From Lishizhenia tianjinensis (GTDB taxonomy: Bacteria; Bacteroidota; Bacteroidia; Flavobacteriales_D; Crocinitomicaceae): a stretch of DNA of 64,000 bases. The stretch covers positions 452,537-516,536 of the forward strand of contig NZ_FPAS01000002.1 in NCBI RefSeq assembly GCF_900116425.1, given 5' to 3'. Shown in pieces: positions 36,109 to 45,336 of this stretch (positions within the stretch are counted from its first letter, which is position 1; each line of letters opens with the position of its first letter). A program made the position numbers and the translations under genes. The notes under the pieces were generated by a model. It searched no databases. It was not told the origin of the DNA and was given only the letters and a program-made list of their open reading frames with translations.

Positions 36109-36561
36109 TTAAATCATCCAATTAAGTAAAGTTCCCAAACCTACGAATACAGAAATCGCAATCAAGAATATGGTCAACAAGCAACCAAAAGCAACAGTCG
36201 TATCTTTAATTTTATCAATACGTGATCTACTTTGGGTTTCATATTCTATAAATTGAATAGGTTCAATGGATTGTATAAAAACGTCACTGTGATCGTCTAT
36301 CCAATCGATTTTATCATTTATTAGGTAGCAGCGTTCAAGATCTTCCTTTTCTAATCTTAAACCATAATTTTCAGCAGCTTTTAGTAGGTGTATTGCATAG
36401 TGGATCAGTCCTTCCTTATTGGCCCTAATATGTGTGTCCGGTAGTATGCCTCCATCTTCATATATCCCAAAGAGAGCATTGCTTTCAGCATATTCTGTTT
36501 CGAGTTCTGTGATTATTGATATAAGCTTTTTTTCGTTCAAATTGTAGATTGTTTGGTCCAA
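36109..36561 (-). CDS. Hypothetical tail-anchored membrane protein
   Basis: A 150-residue protein, mostly acidic and soluble, with one strong hydrophobic helix at about residues 125-147 near the C-terminus, so the bulk probably faces the cytoplasm. No family is recognised. It sits between the SMI1-like gene and the YwqK-like gene, all on the minus strand with gaps of about 70 bases. Confidence 0.5.
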   Translation of the reverse strand: MDQTIYNLNEKKLISIITELETEYAESNALFGIYEDGGILPDTHIRANKEGLIHYAIHLLKAAENYGLRLEKEDLERCYLINDKIDWIDDHSDVFIQSIEPIQFIEYETQSRSRIDKIKDTTVAFGCLLTIFLIAISVFVGLGTLLNWMI

Positions 36562-36625
36562 CCAAAATACTAAAAATCTACTCTATTATTTTTAACTTGT
36601 TCACTGTACAATGATTTTTATAGAA

Positions 36626-37930
36626 TTAATCACACTCGTTATCATATTTATTTACAGTATGTTCTTCGCCATTTTCATTATACTGAGTGATAGTTCTAGT
36701 TGTCATATCCCATTCTCTCAATACTTTTCCGTTGGAATAATATGATTTGTTTCCCGAGACAATTTCACCATTTTCGAATGTAAAGCTGGTTTTAATTTTG
36801 CCATTGTCATAGAATGAAGAGTTCTTGCCCTCCATGTATTGTAGAATTGGGAAATATTCATCTTCTATAAATAGTAGTTCCTTTTCACCATATCTATCTT
36901 CAAATTTTATCCAAAATGGAATGTAGAAATTCATAATGCCTTTTTGATTTATTCTGAAGGCATCGTAATCAATCCAATTGTAGCAAGGAGTAAAACCTGT
37001 GACTGTGTCTTTTAAAAGAAAATCGTATTTAATTTGTCCATTTTCATTATACTGTCTGTAATATTCAGAAGGTCTCCCTTTATTAATGACGGTTTCAAGG
37101 AATAAATTTTCATCCAAATAGACTTTAAATTGACCCTTAGGAACTCCTTCTTTAAATGTAGTTTGAAATTTCAGTCTTTTAATGGGTTTACTATTCTCAT
37201 AATATGCTTCATAAAATATCCATAGATCTTCTTTCTTGTTCTTTGTGTAGCTTCCATAAGCTAAAGTGTCCCCATTTGGTGTAAACCAGATTGCATTCCC
37301 CTCTAGAATTGAGTTTTGTATATTGAATATGGCAAATGGACGATCTTCCCAAGATGAGGTTGAGTCATTATACTTTGGGAAGTAATTAATAATGTAGGTT
37401 CCATTTTTGTCGATGTTATATTCATCTAAATTATCAAGCCCCAAGTTTTTAGGTGAAGGCCGATGAAATAGGTCATTATCATTTGGAGAGCCTATGTGAT
37501 AGGTTAAAAATTCGACTTGATTATTTTTTGTTTTTTGAAAGGAATCTGATCTCATTCTTTTTATTTCATTGCTGTCTACCGGAATCTTGTAAAAATCTTT
37601 ATAAATAAAGTACAGAGGGGAGACCGATGATGTTGAAATTGGATTTCCAAAGCAATCGTAATCTGTTATAAATCCCGCGAGAAGTTTATACTTAATACTG
37701 TCAAGATTTGTCGTTTGAATTCTTTTGGAAATACTCAATAATTCGTCATATACATCCTTTGTAAAAAGGTCTGTTGAAAGTGTTTTTCGATAATTTTGAA
37801 TAATAATAGTGTCATTGATTTCTATTAGTTGAGCTGTGTTGTACATGCTAGGTTTGGTCTGTGAAAGAAAACTCAATGTTGACAAGGAAAAAACAGTTGC
37901 GACCGCAAAGGAAATAAGTTTATTAATCAT
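36626..37930 (-). CDS. Secreted protein with YwqK/MORN-like repeats
   Basis: A 434-residue exported protein with a signal peptide (MINKLISFAVATVFSLS). The second half holds repeated units of the form Y.NGK....W.. (for example FTPNGDTLAYGSY, YNENGQIKYDFLL, FYDNGKIKTSF, YYSNGKVLREW, YNENGEEHTV), as in MORN/YwqK-type proteins. YwqK relatives act as antitoxins in some systems, but most Bacteroidota copies have no known partner. No toxin is visible beside it. Confidence 0.65.
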   Translation of the reverse strand: MINKLISFAVATVFSLSTLSFLSQTKPSMYNTAQLIEINDTIIIQNYRKTLSTDLFTKDVYDELLSISKRIQTTNLDSIKYKLLAGFITDYDCFGNPISTSSVSPLYFIYKDFYKIPVDSNEIKRMRSDSFQKTKNNQVEFLTYHIGSPNDNDLFHRPSPKNLGLDNLDEYNIDKNGTYIINYFPKYNDSTSSWEDRPFAIFNIQNSILEGNAIWFTPNGDTLAYGSYTKNKKEDLWIFYEAYYENSKPIKRLKFQTTFKEGVPKGQFKVYLDENLFLETVINKGRPSEYYRQYNENGQIKYDFLLKDTVTGFTPCYNWIDYDAFRINQKGIMNFYIPFWIKFEDRYGEKELLFIEDEYFPILQYMEGKNSSFYDNGKIKTSFTFENGEIVSGNKSYYSNGKVLREWDMTTRTITQYNENGEEHTVNKYDNECD

Positions 37931-38009
37931 ATTTTGTTGATTCTATGTTCAATCCATAAATACAAAATCTAAAAAGAGTAACGAAAGTTAATTCTTTATT
38001 TATGGTGAT

Positions 38010-38687
38010 ATGTCAAAAACACTTATCTATTTAGTCCTTTTTTATCTAGTTCAGAATCACTGTTTTGGTCAATATTATGAAAATTGGGATCCGATAAGTT
38101 TGCAACCTTTGGGTGCGGTTTCAGATAGTGGTAAAGTTTATTTCAATGAGACCGGAGATACCATTTTAGTGTTTAATCATGCTCAAAGGTGTTATTGTGG
38201 TGAGAAAATAGATTCTAATATTTACATCCGATATAATGATTCTATTTGGAGACAAATGTATGGAGGTAAAAGTTTTGTAAATAGAAAAAGTAGGGAAAGA
38301 TTAGTTGTTTTCTCATCGTCAATGATTTATCAAAATGACAGCACTTTCATTTATTCCGTTAGAGGTAAGGATAGGTCCACAAACGAAAGGTTTAACATCC
38401 ATTTGGATTCATTTTCCTTACAACTTTATTCTATACATGTGGAGATTACACAAGGAGATGATATGTTCTCGTTGAAATACGAGAAAAGTGGAACGCGTTG
38501 GAAGTTTTTATATGGTTTAAAAAATCAAAAGAAATTAAAAGGGAAGGAAAAGAAATACTTTAAAAATGAATTCCAAATCAACTTAAACCTTGAAGAATTC
38601 CCAATTTCCGATAGTTCAATTCAATACTTGCCTGCTAAATCTATTGACTATGGAAAGCAAATAGATGAAGATTTAAAGTATCGCTAA
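38010..38687 (+). CDS. Hypothetical secreted protein, 225 residues
   Basis: An exported protein with a signal peptide ending near NHCFGQ (residue 21). The mature part is rich in Tyr, Ser and Asp and probably beta-stranded; two Cys occur as CYCG near residues 60-63. No domain is recognised. It faces the YwqK-like gene across a 79-bp gap and converges with tyrS. Confidence 0.5.
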   Translation: MSKTLIYLVLFYLVQNHCFGQYYENWDPISLQPLGAVSDSGKVYFNETGDTILVFNHAQRCYCGEKIDSNIYIRYNDSIWRQMYGGKSFVNRKSRERLVVFSSSMIYQNDSTFIYSVRGKDRSTNERFNIHLDSFSLQLYSIHVEITQGDDMFSLKYEKSGTRWKFLYGLKNQKKLKGKEKKYFKNEFQINLNLEEFPISDSSIQYLPAKSIDYGKQIDEDLKYR

Positions 38688-38731
38688 CAACGTCTACCCC
38701 TTCAGAAATCTAGGCATCTATTTATCGAACC

Positions 38732-38765
38732 AAAAAAGGGACAAACCCTAAAGTTCATCCCTTTC
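38732..38765 (-). terminator. Rho-independent terminator of tyrS
   Basis: On the minus strand GGGATGAAC pairs with GTTTGTCCC (two G-U pairs) around a TTTAGG loop and is followed by a T run. Confidence 0.8.
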
Positions 38766-38782
38766 AATATTTCTAACTTTTA

Positions 38783-38832
38783 GGTTCTCGAGCTCGAGCG
38801 CCGCACTGAGCGTAGCCGAAGTGTCGAGAGAC
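38783..38832. repeat. Nested TCTCGA/TCGAGA hairpin element
   Basis: Outer arms TCTCGA and TCGAGA enclose CACTGAGCGTAGCCGAAGTG, itself a near-palindrome. A shorter relative, TCTCGATCGGAATCGAGA, is at 46079-46096. Confidence 0.65.
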
Positions 38833-38860
38833 TAAATATCTAACCGTCTAAAAGTCTATT
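38831..38860. repeat. Degenerate tandem array, 8-bp period, containing the tyrS stop
   Basis: ACTAAATA, TCTAACCG, TCTAAAAG, TCTATTCC in exact register. The stop codon of tyrS (38856-38858) lies in the last unit. Confidence 0.8.
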
Positions 38861-40142
38861 CCACTATTAACAAGTAGTTATTCTTCTTTCCTTTTCCAAG
38901 CAATACGTACTTGTCGTTGATCAATTGCTCTTCTGTAATTACGAAGTCTTCTTGCACTTTCGCTTTGTTTACAGCAATGGCGTTTCCTTTCAATTCTCTA
39001 CGTGCTTCTCCGTTTGATTTCAAGAAGTTGGTTTCGCTCCCTAATGCGTTCACGATACTCAAACCTTCTTTTACGATATCACGAGAAACTGTAGCCGATG
39101 GAATTCCATCAAATACGGCCAAAAATGCTTTTTCATCCAAGCTTCTCAAATCTTCTTCAGATGATTTTCCGAATAAAATTTTAGTCGCTGCTTTGGCTAC
39201 AACCAAATCTTCTGCACTGTGTACGCGTGTTGTTAACTCGTCTGCAATGGCATTTTGTAAAATACGCTTGTGTGGAGCTTCGTTGTGCGCTGCTTCCAAT
39301 GCTTCTATTTCTTCTCTTGTTTTGAAGGTGTAGAAACGAATCAATTTCTTGGCGTCTTCGTCTGTAGCATTTAACCAGAATTGGTAGAATTGGTAAGGCG
39401 TCGTTTTTTCTGGATCTAACCAAATTGTACCACTTTCTGTTTTACCAAACTTTCCTCCGTCTGCTTTTGTAAGTAACGGACAAGTAAAGGCAAAAGCAGA
39501 TTTACCTAACATTCTACGCATTAATTCTGTTCCAGTAGTGATATTTCCCCACTGATCAGAACCACCCATTTGCAACATACAGTTGTATGTCTTGTTTAAG
39601 TGTACAAAGTCATGACCTTGGATCAACTGATAGGAGAATTCTGTAAACGACAAACCAGTTTCTACACGTTTCTTTACAGAGTCTTTCGAGCTCATGTAAT
39701 TGATGGTAATGTGTTTACCTACATCTCTAATGAATTCAATGAAAGAAAACTCCTTCATCCAATCGTAGTTGTTCACCAAAAGGGCCGCGTTTTCTGCGTT
39801 CGTATCGAAATCCAAAAACTTCTTCAGCTGTGCAGTTTGACCTGCAATATTTTTTGCCAAAGTTGCTTCGTCCAATAAGTTACGCTCATCCGATTTCCCA
39901 GATGGATCTCCAACCATACCAGTAGCTCCACCTACTAAAGCGATAGGTCTGTGCCCAGCTCTTTGTAAGTGCATTAATAAAGTAATGGGTAACAAATTAC
40001 CAACGTGTAAAGAATCAGCTGTCGGATCAAACCCCACATAACCAGTAGTCATTTCTTTCTCTAGTTGTTCTTGGGTTCCGGGCATGATATCCTGTACCAT
40101 ACCTCTCCATTCTAATTCATCTTTAATAAAATTTGTTGGCAT
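38856..40142 (-). CDS. tyrS: Tyrosyl-tRNA synthetase
   Basis: A class I aminoacyl-tRNA synthetase of 428 residues. The HIGH motif appears as HVGN near residues 46-49 (DSLHVGNLLPITLL), and the KMSKS motif as KFGKT near 230-234. An S4 RNA-binding domain occupies about residues 350-428. Tyrosine recognition is supported by QMGGSDQWGNI near 196-206. It is a single-gene unit with its own -7 box and terminator. Confidence 0.97.
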   Translation of the reverse strand: MPTNFIKDELEWRGMVQDIMPGTQEQLEKEMTTGYVGFDPTADSLHVGNLLPITLLMHLQRAGHRPIALVGGATGMVGDPSGKSDERNLLDEATLAKNIAGQTAQLKKFLDFDTNAENAALLVNNYDWMKEFSFIEFIRDVGKHITINYMSSKDSVKKRVETGLSFTEFSYQLIQGHDFVHLNKTYNCMLQMGGSDQWGNITTGTELMRRMLGKSAFAFTCPLLTKADGGKFGKTESGTIWLDPEKTTPYQFYQFWLNATDEDAKKLIRFYTFKTREEIEALEAAHNEAPHKRILQNAIADELTTRVHSAEDLVVAKAATKILFGKSSEEDLRSLDEKAFLAVFDGIPSATVSRDIVKEGLSIVNALGSETNFLKSNGEARRELKGNAIAVNKAKVQEDFVITEEQLINDKYVLLGKGKKNNYLLIVE

Positions 40143-40159
40143 CTTTATCTGTTTTGCTA

Positions 40160-40167
40160 CAAAAATA
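40160..40167 (-). promoter_or_regulatory. -7 box of tyrS (TATTTTTG)
   Basis: Exact TAnnTTTG match, 17 bases before the tyrS ATG. Confidence 0.6.
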
Positions 40168-40241
40168 AAGGGATTTTTAAAATTGAGAAGTCAAATAGGA
40201 GAATTCAAAATTTAATTCCTTATAAAATTGTTTTTCGCGAC

Positions 40242-42050
40242 TTATTGCACATACACAGAATCCGTCAAAGCTTCCATGAACTTTACCAAATCTGCTTTCT
40301 CTTTCTGGGTTAAATTCAATTTGTCTGTGGGTAGTGTTTGGTGAGGAATATCTAATCCTAACCCTGCTCCTCCACCTTCATTGTAGAAGTCAACCACCTT
40401 TTCTAAACTGGTAATTGAACCGTTGTGCATGTAAGGAAAACTGATGCTAACATTTCTAATTGTTGGAGTTTTAAAGGAATTGGCGTAAAACTCGTAGCCT
40501 TCTTTTAATATCCCATTGGCGGCTCTTCCTGCATCTTCATCTAAAACGGGGTTTTCAAAATTCTCATCCTTTAATACACCCAATACTTCTGATTCTGAAT
40601 CTTTGAAATAGGGCGGAACTAAACCCGAAAAAGTAGGCGGGAAGTGACAGGTAGCACATTGAGCTTTTCCCATGAATAAGTTAAAACCATTGATTACATC
40701 TTGGCTTATTGTGACTTCAGGATCAGAGATGGCTCTGTCAAACTCAGAATCGAATGTTGGTAAGGATGCTAAATAGCTTTTGATCACCGTGTACAAGGTA
40801 GTTATAGAAACCGGATGATCTTCTTCTGGGAAACACTGCTTAAACAAGCTTGGGTAAGTGGGGTGATTGACTAATTTTTCTGTAATCTCTAAGGGCGTTG
40901 AATTAAACTCAAGTGGACTCGTAAAGACATGTTCCATCTGATTTTTTAATTCCTGCGCGCGCATGTCGTGGAAATACTGTGTGGCGTATATAGAGTAGTT
41001 CAATGAAGGACTATTTCTTTTCAAGGTATCTTTCATGAAATTCAAACTTTTGGCCACTTGATCTGTAAAGGCCTTGTCTTTGTTGTGGCAAGAAGCACAG
41101 GAAAGATCACCGTTTTGAGAAAGTAACTTATCGTTGAACAATTGTTTTCCCAAGTCAATTTTATCTTGTTCTAACGCGGAGGGTGCTACATGTAAAAAGT
41201 AGCTTTTATTTAAAAATTGAGGTGAGAAGATGTTGGTGAATTTGCTGTTATAGGCCAGCGGATTCATGTGCATTTCTTCTTCACTCTCTATGTTATTTTC
41301 TATTCTAAAAGCTTCCATCTTCCCGAAGGCTGGAAGCAAAACTTCTTTGTAGTAGGCAAATCTGTTGAATTCATCAAAAGAACTATACTCCGTGTTTTCT
41401 AAGTGGGCAACAAGCTCTTTTAAATGTTCACTTTGGTAACGGATGTTGATTTGATTAAAGGCGGTAATTAATGAAGTATTGACACTTTTTAAATCAGTAA
41501 TGGCATGCATACTACCAGGAGTGTCAAAACCTGTTATACCCATGGTGAATGACCGAATCATTTCCAGTTTTAAAGCCACGAGCATTTGCGCCTCGCTCAA
41601 CTTTATGGATTGTAATCTTTTCTGAAAGAAGGAGAGTTCTCTTCCTAATTTCAGTATGATTTCACTGATTTCTTCTTTGTTGATGGTGTCTGAGAAAAGG
41701 CTTTCATCCAGCACTTGAAAACCACCGGGAGCGTGTATTTCTTTTTGGGCAACGCCTTTTAATGGTTTCAATAAAGGAGATTCATTGATGCGTGTTTCGT
41801 AGAGTTCTGCATCAACGTAGGCTATGAGGTATTCTGCTTCTTTAAACAGTTTTCGAACTACGAAATACTGTTGAATTAACTCTTCTTTCGTAAGGTCTTT
41901 TAACTGTGTTTGCAAAGAATTCATTTCTGTATTGAGTTGACTCATCGTATGCACGAAGTTTACTTGTACAGGATGGACACTCTGTTTTTTATCGTAAAAG
42001 GCCAAGCTGAGGATGACAGCGGTTAAGAGAAAAAAAAGCGTTTTGTTCAT
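40242..42050 (-). CDS. Di-haem cytochrome c peroxidase family protein
   Basis: A 602-residue exported protein of the CcpA/MauG superfamily. Two haem-binding motifs are present, CASCH at residues 318-322 and CATCH at 465-469, in the spacing expected for the peroxidase core (about 285-600). The N-terminal 280 residues are an extra helical domain seen in many Bacteroidota homologues. The signal sequence is MNKTLFFLLTAVILSLAF. It reduces hydrogen peroxide or carries out long-range oxidation in the periplasm. It lies just downstream of the PhoX-like gene, separated by a strong hairpin. Confidence 0.9.
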   Translation of the reverse strand: MNKTLFFLLTAVILSLAFYDKKQSVHPVQVNFVHTMSQLNTEMNSLQTQLKDLTKEELIQQYFVVRKLFKEAEYLIAYVDAELYETRINESPLLKPLKGVAQKEIHAPGGFQVLDESLFSDTINKEEISEIILKLGRELSFFQKRLQSIKLSEAQMLVALKLEMIRSFTMGITGFDTPGSMHAITDLKSVNTSLITAFNQINIRYQSEHLKELVAHLENTEYSSFDEFNRFAYYKEVLLPAFGKMEAFRIENNIESEEEMHMNPLAYNSKFTNIFSPQFLNKSYFLHVAPSALEQDKIDLGKQLFNDKLLSQNGDLSCASCHNKDKAFTDQVAKSLNFMKDTLKRNSPSLNYSIYATQYFHDMRAQELKNQMEHVFTSPLEFNSTPLEITEKLVNHPTYPSLFKQCFPEEDHPVSITTLYTVIKSYLASLPTFDSEFDRAISDPEVTISQDVINGFNLFMGKAQCATCHFPPTFSGLVPPYFKDSESEVLGVLKDENFENPVLDEDAGRAANGILKEGYEFYANSFKTPTIRNVSISFPYMHNGSITSLEKVVDFYNEGGGAGLGLDIPHQTLPTDKLNLTQKEKADLVKFMEALTDSVYVQ

Positions 42051-42064
42051 GTTGTATTAAATTG

Positions 42065-42101
42065 AAAAATGGCAAAGGAGACCTAAATGCTCCTTTGCCA
42101 T
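42065..42101 (-). terminator. Strong hairpin terminator between phoX-like and peroxidase genes
   Basis: ATGGCAAAGGAG and CTCCTTTGCCAT form a perfect 12-bp stem around an 8-nt loop. On the minus strand a T run follows. It should end or attenuate the PhoX-like transcript before the peroxidase gene. Confidence 0.85.
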
Positions 42102-42122
42102 GAGAGATGTTGAAGTGTTTGC

Positions 42123-43952
42123 TTACTTCGTTACTATAATTTTTTGCGTAGTTCCTGCGTCGTTTTGTACGTAGTAAATACCTGCAGGTAATTCGCTAAC
42201 ATCAATTTGTTGTACGTTTCTGTATACACGCATTCTCTGACCTTGAGCGTTGTACAATGCAAAGTCACCCGCTACCTTAAAGTTTAAAGTTTGAGAAACT
42301 GGATTTGGGTAAACATCAAACTTCGCTTTGTTCTCTTCCATTTCCTCTAAGCTAGCAGTTAACTGATCCCATCCTGTGATAGCGTAAGTTAACGAGTGGT
42401 TGTAAGGGAAAGGGTTCGTAGTTGCTGGGTGCTGAGAGTTAACAAAGATCGTTTTACCATCTTTAGACGCAACAGCTCCTGTAATTTCAGCTCCTTCTGG
42501 AACAACAGAGATACGGATCAAATCACTTACATCTGGTGTAGTATCTTCCATATCGAATAAGTATAATTCACATGTTCTGTTAGAAATTCCATTTGGTACT
42601 CTACCGTGAGATGTACCGTTTAAGTCCTCACAAATTAACATGTAAGATTTACCATTTACATGTAAGAAGTTTAATCCATCAGGGTTAGATAAGTGTACGC
42701 TTGGGTAAGCTGATTGATCTGGAGAGTTAGCAAAGTAAGGTCCAGCTTCAATGAAAACTGACATTTCGTTGTTTGTTGGATCGAATTGTAATACTCTACC
42801 GTAGTAATCCCAGTAATCTGGCGCATCTGGTGTAGTACCTTGTCCATTTGTAGCTCTGTTTACGTGGTGAGCAGCAAATGTACCACCTGCATTGTGTGCT
42901 CCTGACCAAGCTCCTGCTGGGTTATCTCTACCTGTTTCTGTGATGTATACCAAACCTGTGTTAGGGTCTTGTGCTACCCACTCCAAACGGTTGTACATTG
43001 TTGCACCTGCAGCAATCGCTAAATCGCTTAAGTTTAACATGTTGTCAAGGTTAGAGTTGTCTATCTCTATCCATGGGTTAGCTGCATCTTCTTTAAAAAC
43101 ATAAGTGTTACCTGATGTGAAGTCACCCGCAACATCAGCAACGAACTTTGTAAAGAAAGCCGGTGTAGCATCTTGAGCCAAGTAAACTGTTTTATTGTCT
43201 GGCATTACTGTACCACCTTCAAAAGGTTGTCTACCCCAGTTGTATTGCTTACGAATAGCTCTAGCCTCACGCGGATCTATCTCCGTCATGTAGTTTAAGT
43301 TCTGGTATTTTTTAATGGTTTGACCATTGTATCCAGGAAATCCTGCGTCTGAAATTTGACCGTTGGCAGTACCAGTTCCAATCGTGAAATCAGAGGTGTC
43401 TCTGTTTGCAATACCTTCATTTGAACTTTGCCACCATTCTTCAGCTGTCCAAATTCTACCGTCAACGATAGATGAAATACCACCACAGTTCATACCTGTT
43501 TCTCCTGTGTAGTTTACGAAGTCAACATTGAAGAATTTACCACTTCTTCCGTCAGACAAAGTTTGGTTAACTACCTGAATACTGTCTGTATTTGCATCTC
43601 TTCTAATGGCAAAAACAGTCATTCCTCCACCGTCACCTAATTTGTCATCACTTTCAATTCTTTCGTGGTTAACAGATAACCATCCTAAGTAGTTTCCAGT
43701 TGGATCAGGAGTAAATCCTATAAAGTCATTCCAAGATTTAGACAAAGCCATGCCTGCCGCATTTCCGTACGTAGCTGTTGTTGCTACAGAATCATAACCT
43801 CCAATAAAGATCACCTGAGAGCTTAAAGGAGATGCGGGCATTACCACGGTTGTATTTGTGAAACTTGGGTCAATTTCTGGGTCAAAGTTGAACTGCGCGC
43901 TTGCTGCGTATGCATTCAAACCTAAGGCCGCTAAGAGTAAAGTCTTTTTCAT
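42123..43952 (-). CDS. Secreted PhoX-like (DUF839) protein with T9SS type A tail
   Basis: A 609-residue exported protein. The frame is open to 44015, but the ATG at 43952 starts the signal peptide MKKTLLLAALGLNAYAASAQ and was chosen. The body matches the DUF839/PhoX family, whose characterised members are calcium-dependent phosphatases; markers include GWLSVNHER, WTAEEWW, EGGTVMPDNKTVYLAQDATP and LEWVAQDPNTGLVYITETG. The last 75 residues (from FDVYPNPVSQTLNF to the end KIIVTK) are a type A T9SS sorting domain. Enzyme activity is likely but not certain. Confidence 0.85.
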   Translation of the reverse strand: MKKTLLLAALGLNAYAASAQFNFDPEIDPSFTNTTVVMPASPLSSQVIFIGGYDSVATTATYGNAAGMALSKSWNDFIGFTPDPTGNYLGWLSVNHERIESDDKLGDGGGMTVFAIRRDANTDSIQVVNQTLSDGRSGKFFNVDFVNYTGETGMNCGGISSIVDGRIWTAEEWWQSSNEGIANRDTSDFTIGTGTANGQISDAGFPGYNGQTIKKYQNLNYMTEIDPREARAIRKQYNWGRQPFEGGTVMPDNKTVYLAQDATPAFFTKFVADVAGDFTSGNTYVFKEDAANPWIEIDNSNLDNMLNLSDLAIAAGATMYNRLEWVAQDPNTGLVYITETGRDNPAGAWSGAHNAGGTFAAHHVNRATNGQGTTPDAPDYWDYYGRVLQFDPTNNEMSVFIEAGPYFANSPDQSAYPSVHLSNPDGLNFLHVNGKSYMLICEDLNGTSHGRVPNGISNRTCELYLFDMEDTTPDVSDLIRISVVPEGAEITGAVASKDGKTIFVNSQHPATTNPFPYNHSLTYAITGWDQLTASLEEMEENKAKFDVYPNPVSQTLNFKVAGDFALYNAQGQRMRVYRNVQQIDVSELPAGIYYVQNDAGTTQKIIVTK

Positions 43953-44303
43953 TATTTGGTTTTTTAAGAATAATGTTTGGGCAAAGGTCTTTATATGATC
44001 CTGAAATAATTTCAAGCCAGGTTTATAGCTTTATTAAATGTCTATAAAGTATGTTAAGTCAATTCTAAGAAAATAGATTTTTGAGTGCTGTATCTACGTA
44101 ATTCTTGATTGGAGTTAAGTAGAAAATTAAGGTGAGAGTTAGGTTAATAGTAAGTTAACGAAGGGAGGAGTTTCTTTGCTTGCCTTGATTCAAGCAATAT
44201 TTAACAATTGATAGAATATCTTTTGTAGAAGTTAAGGATTTCTGACTTACATTTGATGTAGCCACCAGCATAGTGTTGAGGCTTAACTAAATAACCATTT
44301 ATT
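43953..44303. other. Divergent gap with promoter of the T9SS protein at 44304
   Basis: No gene is seen in 351 bases. The right part holds a -7 box and candidate -33 element for 44304; nothing further is recognisable. Confidence 0.5.
44221..44255 (+). promoter_or_regulatory. Promoter of T9SS protein gene (TTTTG ... TACATTTG)
   Basis: -33-like TTTTG at 44221-44225 and exact -7 box TACATTTG at 44248-44255, 22 bases apart, with the ATG 48 bases further on. Confidence 0.6.
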
Positions 44304-45290
44304 ATGATTAAAAATTTACTGCTATTCGGAGCTGTGAGCTTCTCATTAACTGCCACTGCTCAGGATTACAATTTGAGTGTAAGTTCACAGAATTATACAG
44401 ATTTAACCGGTGAAATAAGTTTAACGCATGGACAGGTTTGGGACGACCCCTTTGATACCATTCCCATAGGTTTTGATTTTGATTTTTTTTCGAGAACGCT
44501 AGATACCCTATATCTATCTGATTTTGGTTTGGGAGGAATGTTGCTCGATAAGGCTGATGATGGCGTGAACCCCATGGGAGACGTTGCAGTATTTCTTCCT
44601 TATGGAACGGATATTATAGATAGAGGAGATTTTACAGGAAGTTCTGAATCTGAAATTTCTTATAAGGTAGAGGGTGCTGTTGGAAACAGAATAACCAAAA
44701 TCCAATGGAAAAATGTTGGGTTTTACAGCGGTCCCTATGCAGATTACACAAATTTTCAGTTATGGCTTCATGAGGCAGATGGAACTTTTGCCATTCATTT
44801 TGGACCGACTTCGGTTTCTCAACCTATGAATAGTTATGAAGGCGAAACAGGAACAGCCATAGCTTTTGTTCCTCTTATGGAATTTGATTCAGAAGTTATT
44901 TCGGAAGATGGTTTTTACCTTTCGGGAGATCCTGCATCACCTACTATGGAAGTTATGAGTACAGGAGATGTTATTGAGTATTTAAACGGTACAATAGACG
45001 ATGGTACGGTTTATACTTTTTCAAGATCAGACGCTTCTGTTACTGATGTAAATGAAAAAGGTTTGGCCTTTAAAATTGCTCCAAACCCATCGCAAGATTT
45101 CTTACAAATTTCTTTGAAAGAGGAGGTTGAAACGGAATCTATTGCTATCGTTGATCTTCAGGGGAAGGTTGTGTTAAGTGATTTAACTATTAACCAGAAA
45201 ATTGATGTAAGCACTTTAGAAGCTGGAGTGTACATGGTACAAATTCAAACCGCTGACGGGTTATCTACCCAAAAGTTTATAAAGAAATAG
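44304..45290 (+). CDS. Secreted protein with T9SS type A tail, function unknown
   Basis: A 328-residue exported protein. The signal peptide ends at TATAQ (residue 19). The body is acidic and looks beta-sandwich-like, with no recognised domain. The last 75 residues, from AFKIAPNPSQDFLQIS to TQKFIKK, form the type A T9SS sorting domain: PNP near the start, LQGKVV, and LEAGVYMVQI before the basic end. It has its own promoter and a terminator directly after the stop, so it is a single-gene unit. Confidence 0.8.
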   Translation: MIKNLLLFGAVSFSLTATAQDYNLSVSSQNYTDLTGEISLTHGQVWDDPFDTIPIGFDFDFFSRTLDTLYLSDFGLGGMLLDKADDGVNPMGDVAVFLPYGTDIIDRGDFTGSSESEISYKVEGAVGNRITKIQWKNVGFYSGPYADYTNFQLWLHEADGTFAIHFGPTSVSQPMNSYEGETGTAIAFVPLMEFDSEVISEDGFYLSGDPASPTMEVMSTGDVIEYLNGTIDDGTVYTFSRSDASVTDVNEKGLAFKIAPNPSQDFLQISLKEEVETESIAIVDLQGKVVLSDLTINQKIDVSTLEAGVYMVQIQTADGLSTQKFIKK

Positions 45291-45310
45291 TAGAATTATT
45301 TGTTGAAGAA

Positions 45311-45336
45311 AAGGTCGGGGTAACTCGACCTTTTTT
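45311..45336 (+). terminator. Rho-independent terminator
   Basis: AAGGTCG and CGACCTT pair around an 8-nt loop, followed by TTTT, 20 bases after the stop of the T9SS gene. Confidence 0.8.

Larger units (their letters stand above)
38710..38858 (-). repeat. Shared 3' module, copy 1 (after tyrS)
   Basis: Read in the direction of tyrS, this stretch holds the stop codon within an 8-bp-period array, then a TCGAGA hairpin, then a terminator. The same order and similar sequence occur at 45982-46129 after the NifU-like gene, with nearly equal length. Confidence 0.7.

Noticed and set aside
34075-38687. Toxin-antitoxin or polymorphic toxin locus
   Set aside because: Only immunity-like or antitoxin-like relatives were seen; no toxin domain, RHS core or secretion-linked toxin gene could be identified.
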